DNA of 61,074 nt from Fibrobacter sp. (GCA_017475045.1 JAFVGH010000105.1:1-61074), one strand, 5' to 3'. Positions 1-10,200 are shown, counted from the stretch's first letter. The notes: a model not told the origin generated them from the sequence alone. A program made the numbers and translations.

Positions 1-840
1 CACCAGGGCAAAGTACGCGACATGTACGACCTGGGCGACAGCTTCCTGATGGTCGCCAGCGACCGTCTTTCCGCTTTTGACGTGGTGCTCCCCACCCCGA
101 TTCCTGGTAAGGGCAAAATCCTCAACCAGCTTTCGCTGTTCTGGTTCAAGCACCTCGGCATGAAGAACCACCTCATCACTGCCGACGTGAACGAATACCC
201 GGCCGTGCTCAAGAAGCACGCCGACTACCTCCGCGGCCGCTCCATGATCGTGAAGAAGGCCCACCGCCATTCCGTGGAATGCATCGTGCGTGGTTACATC
301 GTGGGTTCTGGCTGGAAGGACTACCAGAAGACCGGTAAGATCTGCGGTCACGTTCTCCCGGAAGGCCTGCAGCTTTGCCAGAAGCTGGAAAAGCCGCTCT
401 ACACGCCGAGCACCAAGCCCGACGTTGGCCACGACGAAAACATCAGCTTCGAACAGACTTTCGATATCGTTGGCGAAAAGGTGGCAACCACACTCCGCGA
501 CATGTCCCTCGACATCTACACGAAGGCTCGCGACTACGCCGCAAGCAAGGGCATTATCCTCGCCGACACCAAGTTCGAATTCGGTGAAATCGATGGCGAA
601 ACCATCCTCATTGACGAAGTGCTCACGCCGGACTCCAGCCGTTACTGGCCGGCAGACAAGTACCAGGTAGGCAAGAACCAGGAAAGCTTCGACAAGCAGT
701 ACGTTCGTGACTGGCTCGAAACTCTCGACTGGGGCAAGACCTATCCGGGTCCGGAAATTCCACCTGAAGTCGTGAAAAACACGCTGGCCAAGTACGAAGA
801 AATCTTCGTGCGCCTCACCGGCAAGCAGCCTGAACTGTAA
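1..840 (+). CDS. purC: Phosphoribosylaminoimidazole-succinocarboxamide synthase (SAICAR synthetase), 5' end cut by window
   Basis: The enzyme joins aspartate to CAIR with ATP, the eighth step of purine synthesis, in the cytosol. The frame is open from base 1 and reads HQGKVRDMYDLGD, the nucleotide-binding GKVRD motif at the family's N-terminus, so probably only about 10-20 residues are missing; the ATG at 22 is internal. Later landmarks are SVECIVRGYIVGSGWKDY, the KPDVGHDENIS segment and LADTKFEFG, then LIDEVLTPDSSRYWP. About 279 residues are visible, fitting the longer (~290-300 residue) form of the family. No other purine gene adjoins it; the AICAR transformylase lies 15 kb away. Confidence 0.96.
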   Translation, partial: HQGKVRDMYDLGDSFLMVASDRLSAFDVVLPTPIPGKGKILNQLSLFWFKHLGMKNHLITADVNEYPAVLKKHADYLRGRSMIVKKAHRHSVECIVRGYIVGSGWKDYQKTGKICGHVLPEGLQLCQKLEKPLYTPSTKPDVGHDENISFEQTFDIVGEKVATTLRDMSLDIYTKARDYAASKGIILADTKFEFGEIDGETILIDEVLTPDSSRYWPADKYQVGKNQESFDKQYVRDWLETLDWGKTYPGPEIPPEVVKNTLAKYEEIFVRLTGKQPEL

Positions 841-858
841 TAAGCCGAGCCACAAGCC

Positions 859-1317
859 ATGCGCATTTCCACCAAGGGCCGTTATGCCTTGAGGGTTATG
901 ATCGACCTCGCCTCCCAAAAGGGAGACGAGTTTGTGAAGTTGCAGGACCTGTCCGCCCGACAGCAGATTTCCGAGAAGTACCTGGAAGGGATTCTCGGGA
1001 CTCTTGTCAGGAGCGGCCTTCTGGAAGGCGCCCGTGGTAAAGCCGGCGGTTACAGGCTCAAGTGCAACCCCAAGGAATGCAGCGTCTGGGATATACTCTC
1101 CCTGACAGAAACATCCGTAGCACCCGTCGCCTGCCTGGACACCAAGAAAAACCCCTGCAAGCGGGCGGCCATCTGCGTCACGCTCCCCGTGTGGACAGAA
1201 CTGGACCACATTATCCACGAATACCTGGGAGGAGTCAAACTGGAACAGCTGGCCAAGAAAGCCCAGAAGATTCGCGGTACCACGGGCATCGGGAAAGACT
1301 GGAATTGCGAACTTTAA
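859..1317 (+). CDS. Rrf2-family transcriptional regulator (IscR-like)
   Basis: A 152-residue Rrf2 regulator. The N-terminal winged helix begins MRISTKGRYALRVMIDLA, with the family's recognition region near residues 30-55 (ISEKYLEGILGTLVRSGLL) and the G-KGGY-like wing (GKAGGYRL, 60-67). Three cysteines, C92, C100 and C106, sit where IscR binds its Fe-S cluster, although the first gap is seven residues instead of five, so cluster binding is plausible but unproven. No clear ribosome binding site precedes the ATG. It lies 31 bases upstream of a zinc-type CobW GTPase on the same strand, which suggests joint control or metal-linked regulation; that link is inference. Confidence 0.9.
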   Translation: MRISTKGRYALRVMIDLASQKGDEFVKLQDLSARQQISEKYLEGILGTLVRSGLLEGARGKAGGYRLKCNPKECSVWDILSLTETSVAPVACLDTKKNPCKRAAICVTLPVWTELDHIIHEYLGGVKLEQLAKKAQKIRGTTGIGKDWNCEL

Positions 1318-1348
1318 CGATTTGAATAAATTTCAAAACGGATTCAAA

Positions 1349-2656
1349 ATGAAATCAGTACCTATCACACTGCTCACCGGTTACCTCGGAGCCGGTAAAA
1401 CCACACTCCTTAACTACGTCCTCAACAACCAGCAGGGCTACCATGTAGCCGTCATAGTGAACGATATCGGCGAGGTGAACATCGACCAGACCCTTATCGA
1501 AAAGGGCGGAAACATCACCAAGGAAGATTCGGGCAAGGTGGTACCCCTTTCCAACGGCTGTATCTGCTGCTCCCTGAAGGCCGACCTTCTGGAACAGATT
1601 GCCGAAATCCTGGAAATGGGCAAGTTCGACTACATTCTGATTGAAGCAAGCGGTATCTGCGAACCCGTTCCTATCGCCCAGACCATCTGCATGGCCGGAA
1701 GCCAGCTCCAGGGCAAGAACGGCCAGCGCCTGGCCTGCCACCTGGACAACATCGCCGCCGTGGTAGACGTGCTCCGCCTGGCCGACGAGTTCGGCAGTGG
1801 CGAAAAGCTCCTTTCCAAGGACCTTGAAGAAGAGGACATCGCAAACCTGCTGATCCAGCAGATCGAGTTCTGCAATACGGTAGTGCTGAACAAGGTGGAC
1901 ATGCTTTCCAAGGGCGACCTGGAACACGTGAAGGCCGTCATCAAGGCCCTTCAGCCCACCGCCAAGATGATCGAGACCAACTACGGCAAGGTGGACATGA
2001 AGGATATCCTGGACACCAAGCAGTTCGATTTCGAGAAGGTGGCAGAATCCAGCCGCTGGGCTATCGAGCTCAACCGCATGGACAACGACATGGACGATGA
2101 CGATGATGATGACCATGACCACGATAAGCATGAACATCATCATGACCACGAAGAACACGAACATCACCACCATCATGACCATGATGACGACCATGATCAT
2201 GATGAAGAAGACCACAGCCACTGCGACCACGAGCACGGGGTCTGCCACTGCGGTCACCACCATGACAAGGACCATCCTCATGGCGACGAATACGGCATCA
2301 GCACCTTCGTATACGAGCGCAAGCCGCCTGTAAACCGCAAGAAGTTTGAAGCCTTCCTAGACGACTATCCGGCCAGCATCATCCGCACCAAGGGCCTCAT
2401 GTGGTTCAGCGACGAGCCTACCGAAAGCTACCTGTTCGAACAGGCTGGCAAGCAGGCATCGGCCCAGAATTTCGGCCGCTGGTTCGCTGCTGAGAGCAAA
2501 GAAGTCCAGCAACAGCTGCTCCGCGAAAATCCGCAGCTGGCCAACATCTGGGACGAAAAGTACGGCGACCGCACCAACCGTCTGGTCTTTATCGGCCAGC
2601 ACATGGACAAGAAAAAGATTATCGCCGCAATGGATAACTGCCTGGAAAAGGAATAG
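1349..2656 (+). CDS. CobW/COG0523 family GTPase with His/Asp-rich metal-binding loop (putative zinc chaperone)
   Basis: A G3E-class GTPase of the CobW/YjiA/ZNG1 group, which are thought to deliver metal, often zinc, to client enzymes. Visible motifs are the P-loop GYLGAGKTT, the metal-binding CICC motif, and the NKVDM guanine-specificity motif. Between the GTPase and the CobW C-terminal domain lies a roughly 70-residue run made almost wholly of His, Asp and Glu (bases 2090-2285) with HCDHEHGVCHCGHHH, an obvious metal reservoir. The ATG at 1349 is preferred over an in-frame TTG at 1322 because MKSVPITLLTGYLGAGKT is the usual family N-terminus. It follows the Rrf2 regulator and ends one base before the convergent epimerase. 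Confidence 0.92.
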   Translation: MKSVPITLLTGYLGAGKTTLLNYVLNNQQGYHVAVIVNDIGEVNIDQTLIEKGGNITKEDSGKVVPLSNGCICCSLKADLLEQIAEILEMGKFDYILIEASGICEPVPIAQTICMAGSQLQGKNGQRLACHLDNIAAVVDVLRLADEFGSGEKLLSKDLEEEDIANLLIQQIEFCNTVVLNKVDMLSKGDLEHVKAVIKALQPTAKMIETNYGKVDMKDILDTKQFDFEKVAESSRWAIELNRMDNDMDDDDDDDHDHDKHEHHHDHEEHEHHHHHDHDDDHDHDEEDHSHCDHEHGVCHCGHHHDKDHPHGDEYGISTFVYERKPPVNRKKFEAFLDDYPASIIRTKGLMWFSDEPTESYLFEQAGKQASAQNFGRWFAAESKEVQQQLLRENPQLANIWDEKYGDRTNRLVFIGQHMDKKKIIAAMDNCLEKE

Positions 2657-2657
2657 C

Positions 2658-3578
2658 CTAGACTTGGCTATAGGTCCACTTTACGTGGCTTTCCAGAAAA
2701 TCATGAGCATCAAAGACCAGACCAAAATGGTCTTTGATTTTTTGTACTTCAAAGCGCATGGGATCGTCGTCCCAGCCTAGGTCGCGCTCTATGATCTTGG
2801 ACTTGCAGCCAGGCTTTTGAGCCACCATCAGTTCCGCAATCTCTTTCCAGCTAATCCATACATCGCCAAGCCCAAGGTAAATCTCCTCGTTCTTATCGGA
2901 TTCCAAGAGGTTCATGTAGAGACTGGCCTGCTGGCTGGCATGGATAAACTGGGTGCCGTCGTTTTTCACGACGGTAATGTCCTTGTCTTCCTTGACGGCA
3001 CGGGCCATGTCAAAGAACCGGCGGTCCGGCTGGGAACATCCGTCAGGGAACGCGGGGTTACCGAAGGTATAGCCCGGGCGGATGATGTTGCGTTTCATGG
3101 CCACTTCAGGGAACTGGTCGCCGTAGCCCTTGCGGAACCCAAGCACATAGGCCTCCCCTGCTGCCTTGGTGGCACCGTACAGGTCCAGAGGCAGGTTGCT
3201 GGTGACCTCGCGCATAGAGGGGCGCATCACGCCCATGGCAGCCGTACTAGAGGTGTAGATAAACTTCTTGCAGCCCGCCTTGGCGGCACTTTCCAGCAAA
3301 AACACGGTGGCTCGGGTGTCGTTCATCAGCATGGCGCTGGGAGTCTCACCCCAACCGAGAGCGATATGGATACAGGCGTCACACCCTTCCAGCCCCTTGG
3401 CCAGCTTGTCAAAGTCGGTCAGGGAGGCTTCTACGAAACTCACACTGGCCTGGGAACGCAGGCTTGGCACCTTATTGGGGTGCCTTGTGGCAATGACCAC
3501 CTCGTGGCCCTTTTCCAAAAGGGCACGAACCACATAGTGACCGATAAAACCCGTTCCGCCGGTGACGAATACTCGCAT
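2658..3578 (-). CDS. NAD-dependent epimerase/dehydratase (extended SDR)
   Basis: A 306-residue extended short-chain dehydrogenase/reductase. It opens MRVFVTGGTGFIGHYVV, the Rossmann GxxGxxG dinucleotide site, has the catalytic serine region YTSSTAAMG (108-116) and the YxxxK pair at Y134/K138 (YGATK). The substrate is not evident: nucleotide-sugar epimerase, dihydroflavonol-like reductase and related roles all share these features. A GAGG ribosome site precedes the ATG. It is last in a run of minus-strand genes behind the MgtC-like protein (69 bases upstream). Confidence 0.85.
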   Translation of the reverse strand: MRVFVTGGTGFIGHYVVRALLEKGHEVVIATRHPNKVPSLRSQASVSFVEASLTDFDKLAKGLEGCDACIHIALGWGETPSAMLMNDTRATVFLLESAAKAGCKKFIYTSSTAAMGVMRPSMREVTSNLPLDLYGATKAAGEAYVLGFRKGYGDQFPEVAMKRNIIRPGYTFGNPAFPDGCSQPDRRFFDMARAVKEDKDITVVKNDGTQFIHASQQASLYMNLLESDKNEEIYLGLGDVWISWKEIAELMVAQKPGCKSKIIERDLGWDDDPMRFEVQKIKDHFGLVFDAHDFLESHVKWTYSQV

Positions 3579-3647
3579 AAGAACCTCGTTAATACTATCC
3601 TAAAAATAAAGTCTTTGCTGACTTTGGGCAAGCGTCTGCTCAAAAAA

Positions 3648-4916
3648 TTACAGGTAAATGCCGATAAGTCCCGCCGTGCAGAGGCAAATCAGCACCACCG
3701 CCGGGATTATGGGGCGACGCATGGACTTTGCACCCAGCACACATACTAGGCTACCCTTGGTAAGGGTGTTGGCAAGGCTTGCAAACAAGAGCGAGAGCAC
3801 CAGTTCACGAACAGGCAGGCTCGCCTTCATGCTCATGTCCAAAAGGGAGAATGCCACCGCATCCATCTCGGCGGCACCGCCCAAAAAACTGCAGGCCAGA
3901 AGGGCTCCCGAACCCAGGTACACGCGGGCCGCATTGGCCACAAACATCACTGCCGTAAACACAATACCAAACTTGATGGCCGGGAGCAAGTTGAAGGGGT
4001 TGTTGAAGGTACTGGATTTTGCCTTGTGGTCCATGTTCTCCCGGATCTTCAGGTACAGGGCGTAAAGCAGGGCCGGCACCGCCGGCAAAAGCAGAGGGAG
4101 TGCCAGGGGCTTGGCAAGTCCAGGGACCAGCACCACGCAGATCAGGTACAGACGCACATACATGACAGCCCAGCTGAGCACAATTCCCAGCGTAAAGTTA
4201 CCCGCATAGTCCTCGTTCTCGCGACTACGGCCAGCCAGGTTCAACGTCAGGGCGGTACTGCTTGCAAGCCCACCCAGAAGCCCCGTAAGCCAAATGCCTT
4301 TTCCGGGCCCCACCAGCTTAATCAAGATATAGCCCACAAAGCCGATACCACTGATAAATACCACGAACAGCCAGATGGTATGGGGATTCAGAACCTCGAG
4401 CCCCGCAGGTCCGTAAGCCTGGTTGGGCAAGAAGGGCAGAATCATCAAAGAAATCACCGCAAACTTCACCGTGGCGATAATGTCTTCGGTAGAAATGCGG
4501 GAGGCAAACTCGTGGAGCTGCCGTTTCAGGGTCAAAAGCCACACGATGACAATCATCAGTATACAGGATTCCAGCAGCCGGTTATACCAGCAGAGGGCAC
4601 CCAGGAAATACACCACGATCAGGGCAAAACTGGTAGTGAGGCCGTCCTCTTCCTTGTTCACAAAGCCGTGAGCCACATGGCTTGCCACCAGCAGAAGCCC
4701 AACCACAACGAACCCCGTAATGAAGGGAGCCACGGAATTCATGAGTTCGGCCAAGAACGAGGCCAGGGCACCGCAGAGGCTTATGATAGAGAAGGTGCGC
4801 ACGCCCGCCGGGTGGCGGCTGGCACTCTCGGAGTATGACTTTTCGCGCTGCATGCCGATGATAAAGCCAATGCCCAGCGCTGCAGCCAACTTGTAGAACT
4901 CGTTGAACTCAATCAT
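3648..4916 (-). CDS. MgtC/SapB N-terminal plus DUF4010 membrane protein
   Basis: A 422-residue inner-membrane protein. The first ~130 residues carry the MgtC/SapB signature (AALGIGFIIGMQREK and HPAGVRTFSIISLCGALASF), and the rest matches the DUF4010 hydrophobic domain, with about a dozen predicted membrane helices in total and GLLGGLASSTALTLNLA as a strongly conserved stretch. MgtC proteins affect growth in low magnesium in pathogens; the function of the MgtC-DUF4010 form is not established. The ATG follows a strong GGGGAGG site. It lies 19 bases after dfrA on the same strand. Confidence 0.85.
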   Translation of the reverse strand: MIEFNEFYKLAAALGIGFIIGMQREKSYSESASRHPAGVRTFSIISLCGALASFLAELMNSVAPFITGFVVVGLLLVASHVAHGFVNKEEDGLTTSFALIVVYFLGALCWYNRLLESCILMIVIVWLLTLKRQLHEFASRISTEDIIATVKFAVISLMILPFLPNQAYGPAGLEVLNPHTIWLFVVFISGIGFVGYILIKLVGPGKGIWLTGLLGGLASSTALTLNLAGRSRENEDYAGNFTLGIVLSWAVMYVRLYLICVVLVPGLAKPLALPLLLPAVPALLYALYLKIRENMDHKAKSSTFNNPFNLLPAIKFGIVFTAVMFVANAARVYLGSGALLACSFLGGAAEMDAVAFSLLDMSMKASLPVRELVLSLLFASLANTLTKGSLVCVLGAKSMRRPIIPAVVLICLCTAGLIGIYL

Positions 4917-4935
4917 AGCACCTCCCCGTCAAAAG

Positions 4936-5424
4936 CTAGTCCCGCTCCCACACCTGAAAAAGCGTCTCAAAGTCGTTCTTCTCGTCGGAGGGGAACTTTT
5001 CTTCGCTAAGCATGCGCCAACCTTCGCCCCATTCCGGGAAAAACACGTCGCCTTCTACATTCGACAGCACCTTGGTCAGGTAAAGCTTTTTCACCTTGGG
5101 CATGGCCTCGCGATAGACTGCCGCGCCACCGATGATAAAGCACTCTGTTTCCCCGGCGGCCTCAGCCTTTGCCAGCGCAGCCTCTAACGACGAACATACA
5201 ATGCAACCGGGAGCCTGAAAGTTCTCCTGACGGGTCAGCACATAGTTGGTGCGGTTCGGCAGGGGGCGTCCGATGTCATCGTAATTCTTGCGACCAAGGA
5301 TAATGGAATGGCCGGTGGTAATGGCCTTGAAACGTTTAAGGTCGGCAGACAAATGCCAAGGCAGGTGCCCGTCACGCCCGATAACGTTATTTTCCGAAAC
5401 AGCGACAATAGCGGATATTAGCAT
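4936..5424 (-). CDS. folA: Dihydrofolate reductase
   Basis: Reduces dihydrofolate to tetrahydrofolate with NADPH. The 162-residue protein is a normal-length bacterial DHFR: ISAIVAVSENNVIGRDGHLPWHLSADLKRFK contains the Met20-loop GxxLPWxL motif and the substrate-binding Asp (SAD), followed by the HSIILGRKNYDDIGRPLPNR cofactor motif and ECFIIGGAAVY near the C-terminus. It sits directly downstream of thymidylate synthase, whose product dihydrofolate it recycles. The 38-base gap between the two genes is mostly a heptamer repeat array. Confidence 0.97.
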   Translation of the reverse strand: MLISAIVAVSENNVIGRDGHLPWHLSADLKRFKAITTGHSIILGRKNYDDIGRPLPNRTNYVLTRQENFQAPGCIVCSSLEAALAKAEAAGETECFIIGGAAVYREAMPKVKKLYLTKVLSNVEGDVFFPEWGEGWRMLSEEKFPSDEKNDFETLFQVWERD

Positions 5425-5432
5425 AAATCACC

Positions 5433-5467
5433 CATTACACATTCCACACTACACACTACAAATTACA
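5433..5467. repeat. Five-unit degenerate 7-bp repeat array (CACTACA type)
   Basis: Heptamers such as CATTACA, CATTCCA and CACTACA fill the gap between thyA and folA and include the thyA stop codon. One of six such arrays in the window. Confidence 0.75.
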
Positions 5468-6275
5468 CAGCTATCGGGGCCTTGATGGTCGGCCACGGGT
5501 CGTAATCGGTGAGTTCAAAATCCTCGAACTTGAATTCGAACAGATCCTTCACATCGGGGTTCATCTTCATGGTGGGGAGCTTGCGAGGCGTGCGGGAAAG
5601 CTGTTCCCTGGCCTGGTCAAAGTGGTTGCTGTACAGGTGAAGATCGCCGAAGGTATGCACGAATTCGGCAGCCTCGTAACCGCAGACCTGGGCAAGCATC
5701 ATGGTCAACAGGGAATAAGACGCAATGTTGAAGGGCACGCCCAGGAACATGTCAGCGCTACGCTGATAAAGCTGGCAACTGAGCTTGCGCTTGCCGGACT
5801 CCCCTACACCGCCCACGTAGAACTGGAACAGGCAGTGGCAAGGCGGCAGGGCCATCTTGTTGACCTCGGCCACGTTCCATGCACACACCAGGTGGCGACG
5901 CGAATCGGGATTGTTCTTGAGGCTATCAATCAGATTCTGAATCTGGTCAATGTGGCCACCGTCAGGAGTGGGCCAGCTACGCCACTGGTGACCGTAAACA
6001 GGACCCAGATCGCCATTCTCGTCGGCCCATTCATCCCAAATGGTCACCTTGTTGTCGTGAAGGTACTTGATGTTGGTATCACCCTTCAAAAACCAGAGCA
6101 GTTCATGAATGATACTGCGCAGGTGAAGTTTCTTGGTGGTAAGGCAAGGGAAGCCCTTGGAAAGGTCGTAACGGTTCTGGCGACCAAAAACAGAGCGGGT
6201 ACCCGTTCCTGTACGGTCAGAACGGTCCACTCCATTGTCCATGATATCCTTCAACAAGTCTAGATACTGCTGCAT
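5463..6275 (-). CDS. thyA: Thymidylate synthase (ThyA type)
   Basis: Makes dTMP from dUMP with methylene-tetrahydrofolate. The 270-residue protein has the N-terminal [11 protein letters not shown] phosphate-binding motif, the [10 protein letters not shown] helix, the catalytic cysteine in [13 protein letters not shown], the dUMP-binding [20 protein letters not shown] motif and the standard C-terminus APIAV. An AAAGGA ribosome site precedes the start. With folA downstream it forms the classical thyA-folA pair. Its stop codon lies inside a five-unit 7-bp repeat array. Confidence 0.98.
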   Translation of the reverse strand: MQQYLDLLKDIMDNGVDRSDRTGTGTRSVFGRQNRYDLSKGFPCLTTKKLHLRSIIHELLWFLKGDTNIKYLHDNKVTIWDEWADENGDLGPVYGHQWRSWPTPDGGHIDQIQNLIDSLKNNPDSRRHLVCAWNVAEVNKMALPPCHCLFQFYVGGVGESGKRKLSCQLYQRSADMFLGVPFNIASYSLLTMMLAQVCGYEAAEFVHTFGDLHLYSNHFDQAREQLSRTPRKLPTMKMNPDVKDLFEFKFEDFELTDYDPWPTIKAPIAV

Positions 6276-6304
6276 AAAATCCTTTTTCTATAACAAAAAG
6301 TCTA

Positions 6305-6321
6305 CTCCCGTTTCACGGGAG
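6305..6321 (-). terminator. Small hairpin between the membrane protein gene and thyA
   Basis: A six-base-pair stem (CTCCCG / CGGGAG) with a five-base loop lies 28 bases beyond the minus-strand membrane protein gene's stop. On the minus strand it is followed by a few scattered T residues (TAGACTTTTTG), so it could be a weak intrinsic terminator or just a leader hairpin of thyA. Confidence 0.3.
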
Positions 6322-6349
6322 CACTATCCTACACCAAAGTATAAAAAAA

Positions 6350-7204
6350 TCAGCGGTGGCGCACCAGATTTTTCAAATCCGGCGCAATTTTCAAGCATTC
6401 CTGCTTCTTAGGCATCAAGCAGAAAAATTTCAGTTCTTTCTGGAATAATCCCGAAGTACCGGCTTGCACACTCCATTGGCTTCCGGCAGGGCAATTTCCA
6501 ATGTCCACCAACGACTCTGCCAAAAGGCTGTTCTTGCGGGCCTTAAAGGAGAAATACTTTCCCGCAGGAATAGAATTCAGCCCAAGCTGGCTCCCCGTTC
6601 CTAGCGCTTTCTTCTTGTTGAAATAGGCTCGTTGCAACTGGATATATTCGAGAGTTTCCGCATCCAGTTCTTCTTGCACCAACTGCATGGTCCGGGCCTC
6701 AAAGTGTTCTGCACAGCTACGGATGCCAAAAACACCGAATGCAAGGAGTATTACCCCCCCCACAACAACCGCCAAAATCTTCTTGGCTCTCGGACTCATG
6801 GGCGGTTCGGCGGATTCGGCAGTCTCCCCTTCCGGAACCCACTTCAAAAGCTTTATGGCCACCAGCACATGGGTAAACTGCTTGGGCAAGGCAAACCCTA
6901 GGGCAGCCACCACCAAAAGCACAATGCTCACCACCAAAAGCAGGGTCACCAAAGTTTCCGCCGTGGGCATAAGGTCCTTCAGCTGCTGGAGCAAGGACAG
7001 TAGCTTCTTGTCTTCGGCAAAGTTGCTGGCGGCAAAGCGTCCCGTGAAGTTTCCATAGCGGGCAAACGCCAGGGAGAGCATCTCGTGGGCCATCACCAGC
7101 ACTCCCGACAACACACGCTGGATAAGCAGCACCAACATGCCCACAAGGGCGATTACGCCTGCAATTGTCCGAGCCGTACGTATGGGAGTGAGACCTTTTT
7201 CCAT
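6350..7204 (-). CDS. Membrane protein of unknown function with pilin-like C-terminal segment
   Basis: I do not recognise the family. The 284-residue protein has three hydrophobic stretches, at about residues 12-38, 84-108 and 142-163 (ILAVVVGGVILLAFGVFGI). The last is followed by a charged helix and then YIQLQRAYFNKKKALGTG...GKYFSFKARK, which resembles the helix and start of the globular domain of type IV pilin-like proteins; that resemblance is weak. It starts 9 bases after the stop of the large LplT-Aas fusion gene, so the two are probably cotranscribed. A small hairpin lies between it and thyA. Confidence 0.6.
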   Translation of the reverse strand: MEKGLTPIRTARTIAGVIALVGMLVLLIQRVLSGVLVMAHEMLSLAFARYGNFTGRFAASNFAEDKKLLSLLQQLKDLMPTAETLVTLLLVVSIVLLVVAALGFALPKQFTHVLVAIKLLKWVPEGETAESAEPPMSPRAKKILAVVVGGVILLAFGVFGIRSCAEHFEARTMQLVQEELDAETLEYIQLQRAYFNKKKALGTGSQLGLNSIPAGKYFSFKARKNSLLAESLVDIGNCPAGSQWSVQAGTSGLFQKELKFFCLMPKKQECLKIAPDLKNLVRHR

Positions 7205-7213
7205 AGTAAAAAC

Positions 7214-10200
7214 CTACTTGATTCCAGCCAGTTCCTTCGCAAGTTTCTTTGCACCGGTAAAGTCCGCCTTGCCGGTACCCAGCTTCGGCACCTTCTCCAC
7301 AGGGAATGCAAGCGCAGGAAGCATGATGGGCGGGAATCCGCTAGCCCTAAGTTCCGAAAGCACCTGCTTCGGGTCCTTGTCGCCCTGGTAGAGCAGCACA
7401 ATCTTTTCACCCTTGGCGGAATCCGGAACGGTGGTGACCAAGTAGTCACAGCCTTCCAGCACCGGCGTATCCTGGATCTTCTTTTCTACAGCGCCCAGGC
7501 TCACCATTTCACCGCCAAGTTTGGCAAAGCGGCTATAACGATCCACAATGGTAAGGAAGCCATCCTCATCCAGGTAGCCCTTGTCGCCCGTACGATAATA
7601 GCGTACTCCATTGATATTTACAATCACGCCCTCCGTACGCTCCGGATCCTTCAAATAACCCTGCATCACCTGGCAGCCACCAATGAGAATCATGCCCGCC
7701 TCGCCCGTGGGGAGCGGTTCGTTGGTATCGGGGTCCACAATCAGGAATTGCGTACCAGGAAGTGCCGGGCCCACCGTACCGGGCTTGTTGTTTATCTGCA
7801 TGGTCATGTAGTCGTTCAACAGGGTATTTTCCGTATTCACGGAAGCCACAGGAGCGGTTTCAGTACAGCCATAACCTTCGTAGATTTCCTTACCGAACTT
7901 GAGGCGGAACGCCGTAGCAAGTTCAGGCCGCAAGGCCTCGGCACCAGCGATAATGATACGCACATACTTGAACACCAAGGGGTGCACGTAGCGGCTCACC
8001 GTAAAGGCGCGCAAGAAGGTGGGGGTCGCCACCATACAGGTCACATGGAAACGGGAACACACGCGGGCCATGGTCTTCACGTCGGTGGGGTCCGCCACCG
8101 CCACAATGGGGCAGCCTTCTGTAAGGTTCAGAAGCGTTGTCACCGTAAGGCCAAAGCTGTGGAACAGCGGGAGCTCCGAGAGCATCACGTCGCCGCGACT
8201 CACGTTCAAAATACAAGCCAGCTGCTGAATATTGCCCATCAGGTTGCGGTGAGAAAGGAGCACGCCCTTCGGGGTTCCTTCGGAGCCGGAACTGAACACG
8301 ATAACGGCGGTATCGTCAATATGGGTGCGCTTACAGAACACAAAGCGGATAAGCCACGAGGGCATGATAACGCAAAGGACCAGCAGGGCCGCAATCTTTA
8401 CCTTGGGAATTTCCTTCATCAAATCTTCGGCATAGAGGATACGCACCTTGTCAGAAGCCACCTGAGAATAGTCGTTGCCCCTACCCTTCAGCTTTTCCAC
8501 GAACTGCCGGCTAGAAATCACCGTGGTCACGTCGGCCTTTTCACAGCAGTACTTCACGTTGTCTACGGAAGAAGTGTAGTTCAGGTTCACGTTAGTCTTG
8601 CCCATGACCCAAAGCACCAGGTTCACGATAACGCCGGCGGGGCTAGGCGGAAGCATGATACCGATATTCTGTTCCTGCTTGCCAAGCTTCTTCTTCAGAA
8701 GCCCGCGGAATGCCATGACGGCACCCATGAGCTTGTATCCGGAAAAGTGGCCGCCATCGGTGTTGTAGATAGCAGGGCCGTTCTTCACGTACTTCTTGCA
8801 GGTGTGAATCCAGGAGGCTGCAATGGGACGCACAAATTTAACAGCATACTGCCAGGCCTCGATAGAAATCTTACGGACAATGGCACGGACCTCGTTGGGC
8901 GGAGTCTTTGCAGAAATAGGTTCGCCAAAGGCAACCGTCACGGAACGGTCAGAAGAGGCACCGTACATGTCGGAGCCGCTATAACTATAGTTGGAGCCCC
9001 AGAGGCCCTGGATATAGAACGGGACCAGCACCGCATCGGTTCCTTCCACCGCCTTGGAGTAGTCCAGATTGAAAGGTTCCACATGAGGAGACTTGGAAAC
9101 TTCACCTGTGGGGAACATCACCACAGCCTTGCCCGCAAGCAGGGCCTCGTGAATCTGTTCCATGGCCTCTTCGGGGTGGCGGTTGTCGATACGAATCATT
9201 CCGAGGCGCTTAAGAATGGCGCGCAGGTACCACTTTTCAAAATGGTCCTTGTTGCTTGCGATACAGAGCGGCCTAGGACTAGCCATCTGGAGCATGGCCC
9301 AGTCAATAAAGCTATGGTGGTTACCCACCATCAGCACCGGACCTACGTTGGGGATATTGCCCACATTCAGCACACGGATCCTATGACGGCTAAACACCAG
9401 GCGCAAAAGGGAGCGGATCAGGGCCTGAGGCAGGTTCGTAATAGTCCAGGCAAATACAGCCAAAGAAATGACGCCTAGCCCCACAAAGTAGAGCTGCGGG
9501 CGGATATGGGTAAAGTGCACCATCACCGAGAACAGCACCAGGAACAGACCAAGCACCACCGCCTGAATCAGGTTCGCAAGGGCGATAACCCATCCGGAAT
9601 TGTTGGGGCGGGTGTTGTACTGCAGCAGGGCGTTCACGGGCACCAGGAATATACCGCCAAAGAAACCGACCAAGGCCAGCGTTATGGAAAGGGGAACCGG
9701 ATGCACCATGAAGGGAATCAGGAACATGCAGAGGGAGGTTCCGATCATTCCCAGAGGAATAAAGCCTGTCTCGATAAAGTCCCTGGAATTGCGGGCCGAA
9801 AAGATGGAACCAACCATCAGGCCACCAATGGCGAAAGGCAGATAGTTCTGGATCATGTCCACCGTCTCGGAACCGGACACGTCCTGGAACATCAGCGTAA
9901 ACACCTGGGCCATGGCCCAGAACATGGAAAGGGCGATAATGGTAGCGCGCAGGGAACGCTGACGCCAGCCCAGGCTGAACCTACGGCGGGCCGTAGTAAA
10001 TTTCACATTCTTATCGGCATACTTGACTTTGGGGATCAAGAAGCTCGCCACAGAACCAAGGACGCTCACGCCCACCAAGATCCAGGGAATCACCACGGAC
10101 TTAGAAATAATCTGGCGCACGGCCTCGTACCGGGCAAGACTTCCCAGGTCAATGAGATTCACGCCTACAATGGCAAGCCAGCTAGCCGCAATGATACCGC

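Noticed and set aside
1355..2281. Long minus-strand open frame opposite the CobW gene
   Set aside because: It is the antisense of the His/Asp codons and consists mainly of Met, Val and hydrophobic residues; the plus-strand gene has clear GTPase motifs.
7085..9478. 797-residue plus-strand open frame
   Set aside because: It lies fully opposite the LplT-Aas fusion gene, which has clear domain motifs; the plus-strand translation has none.
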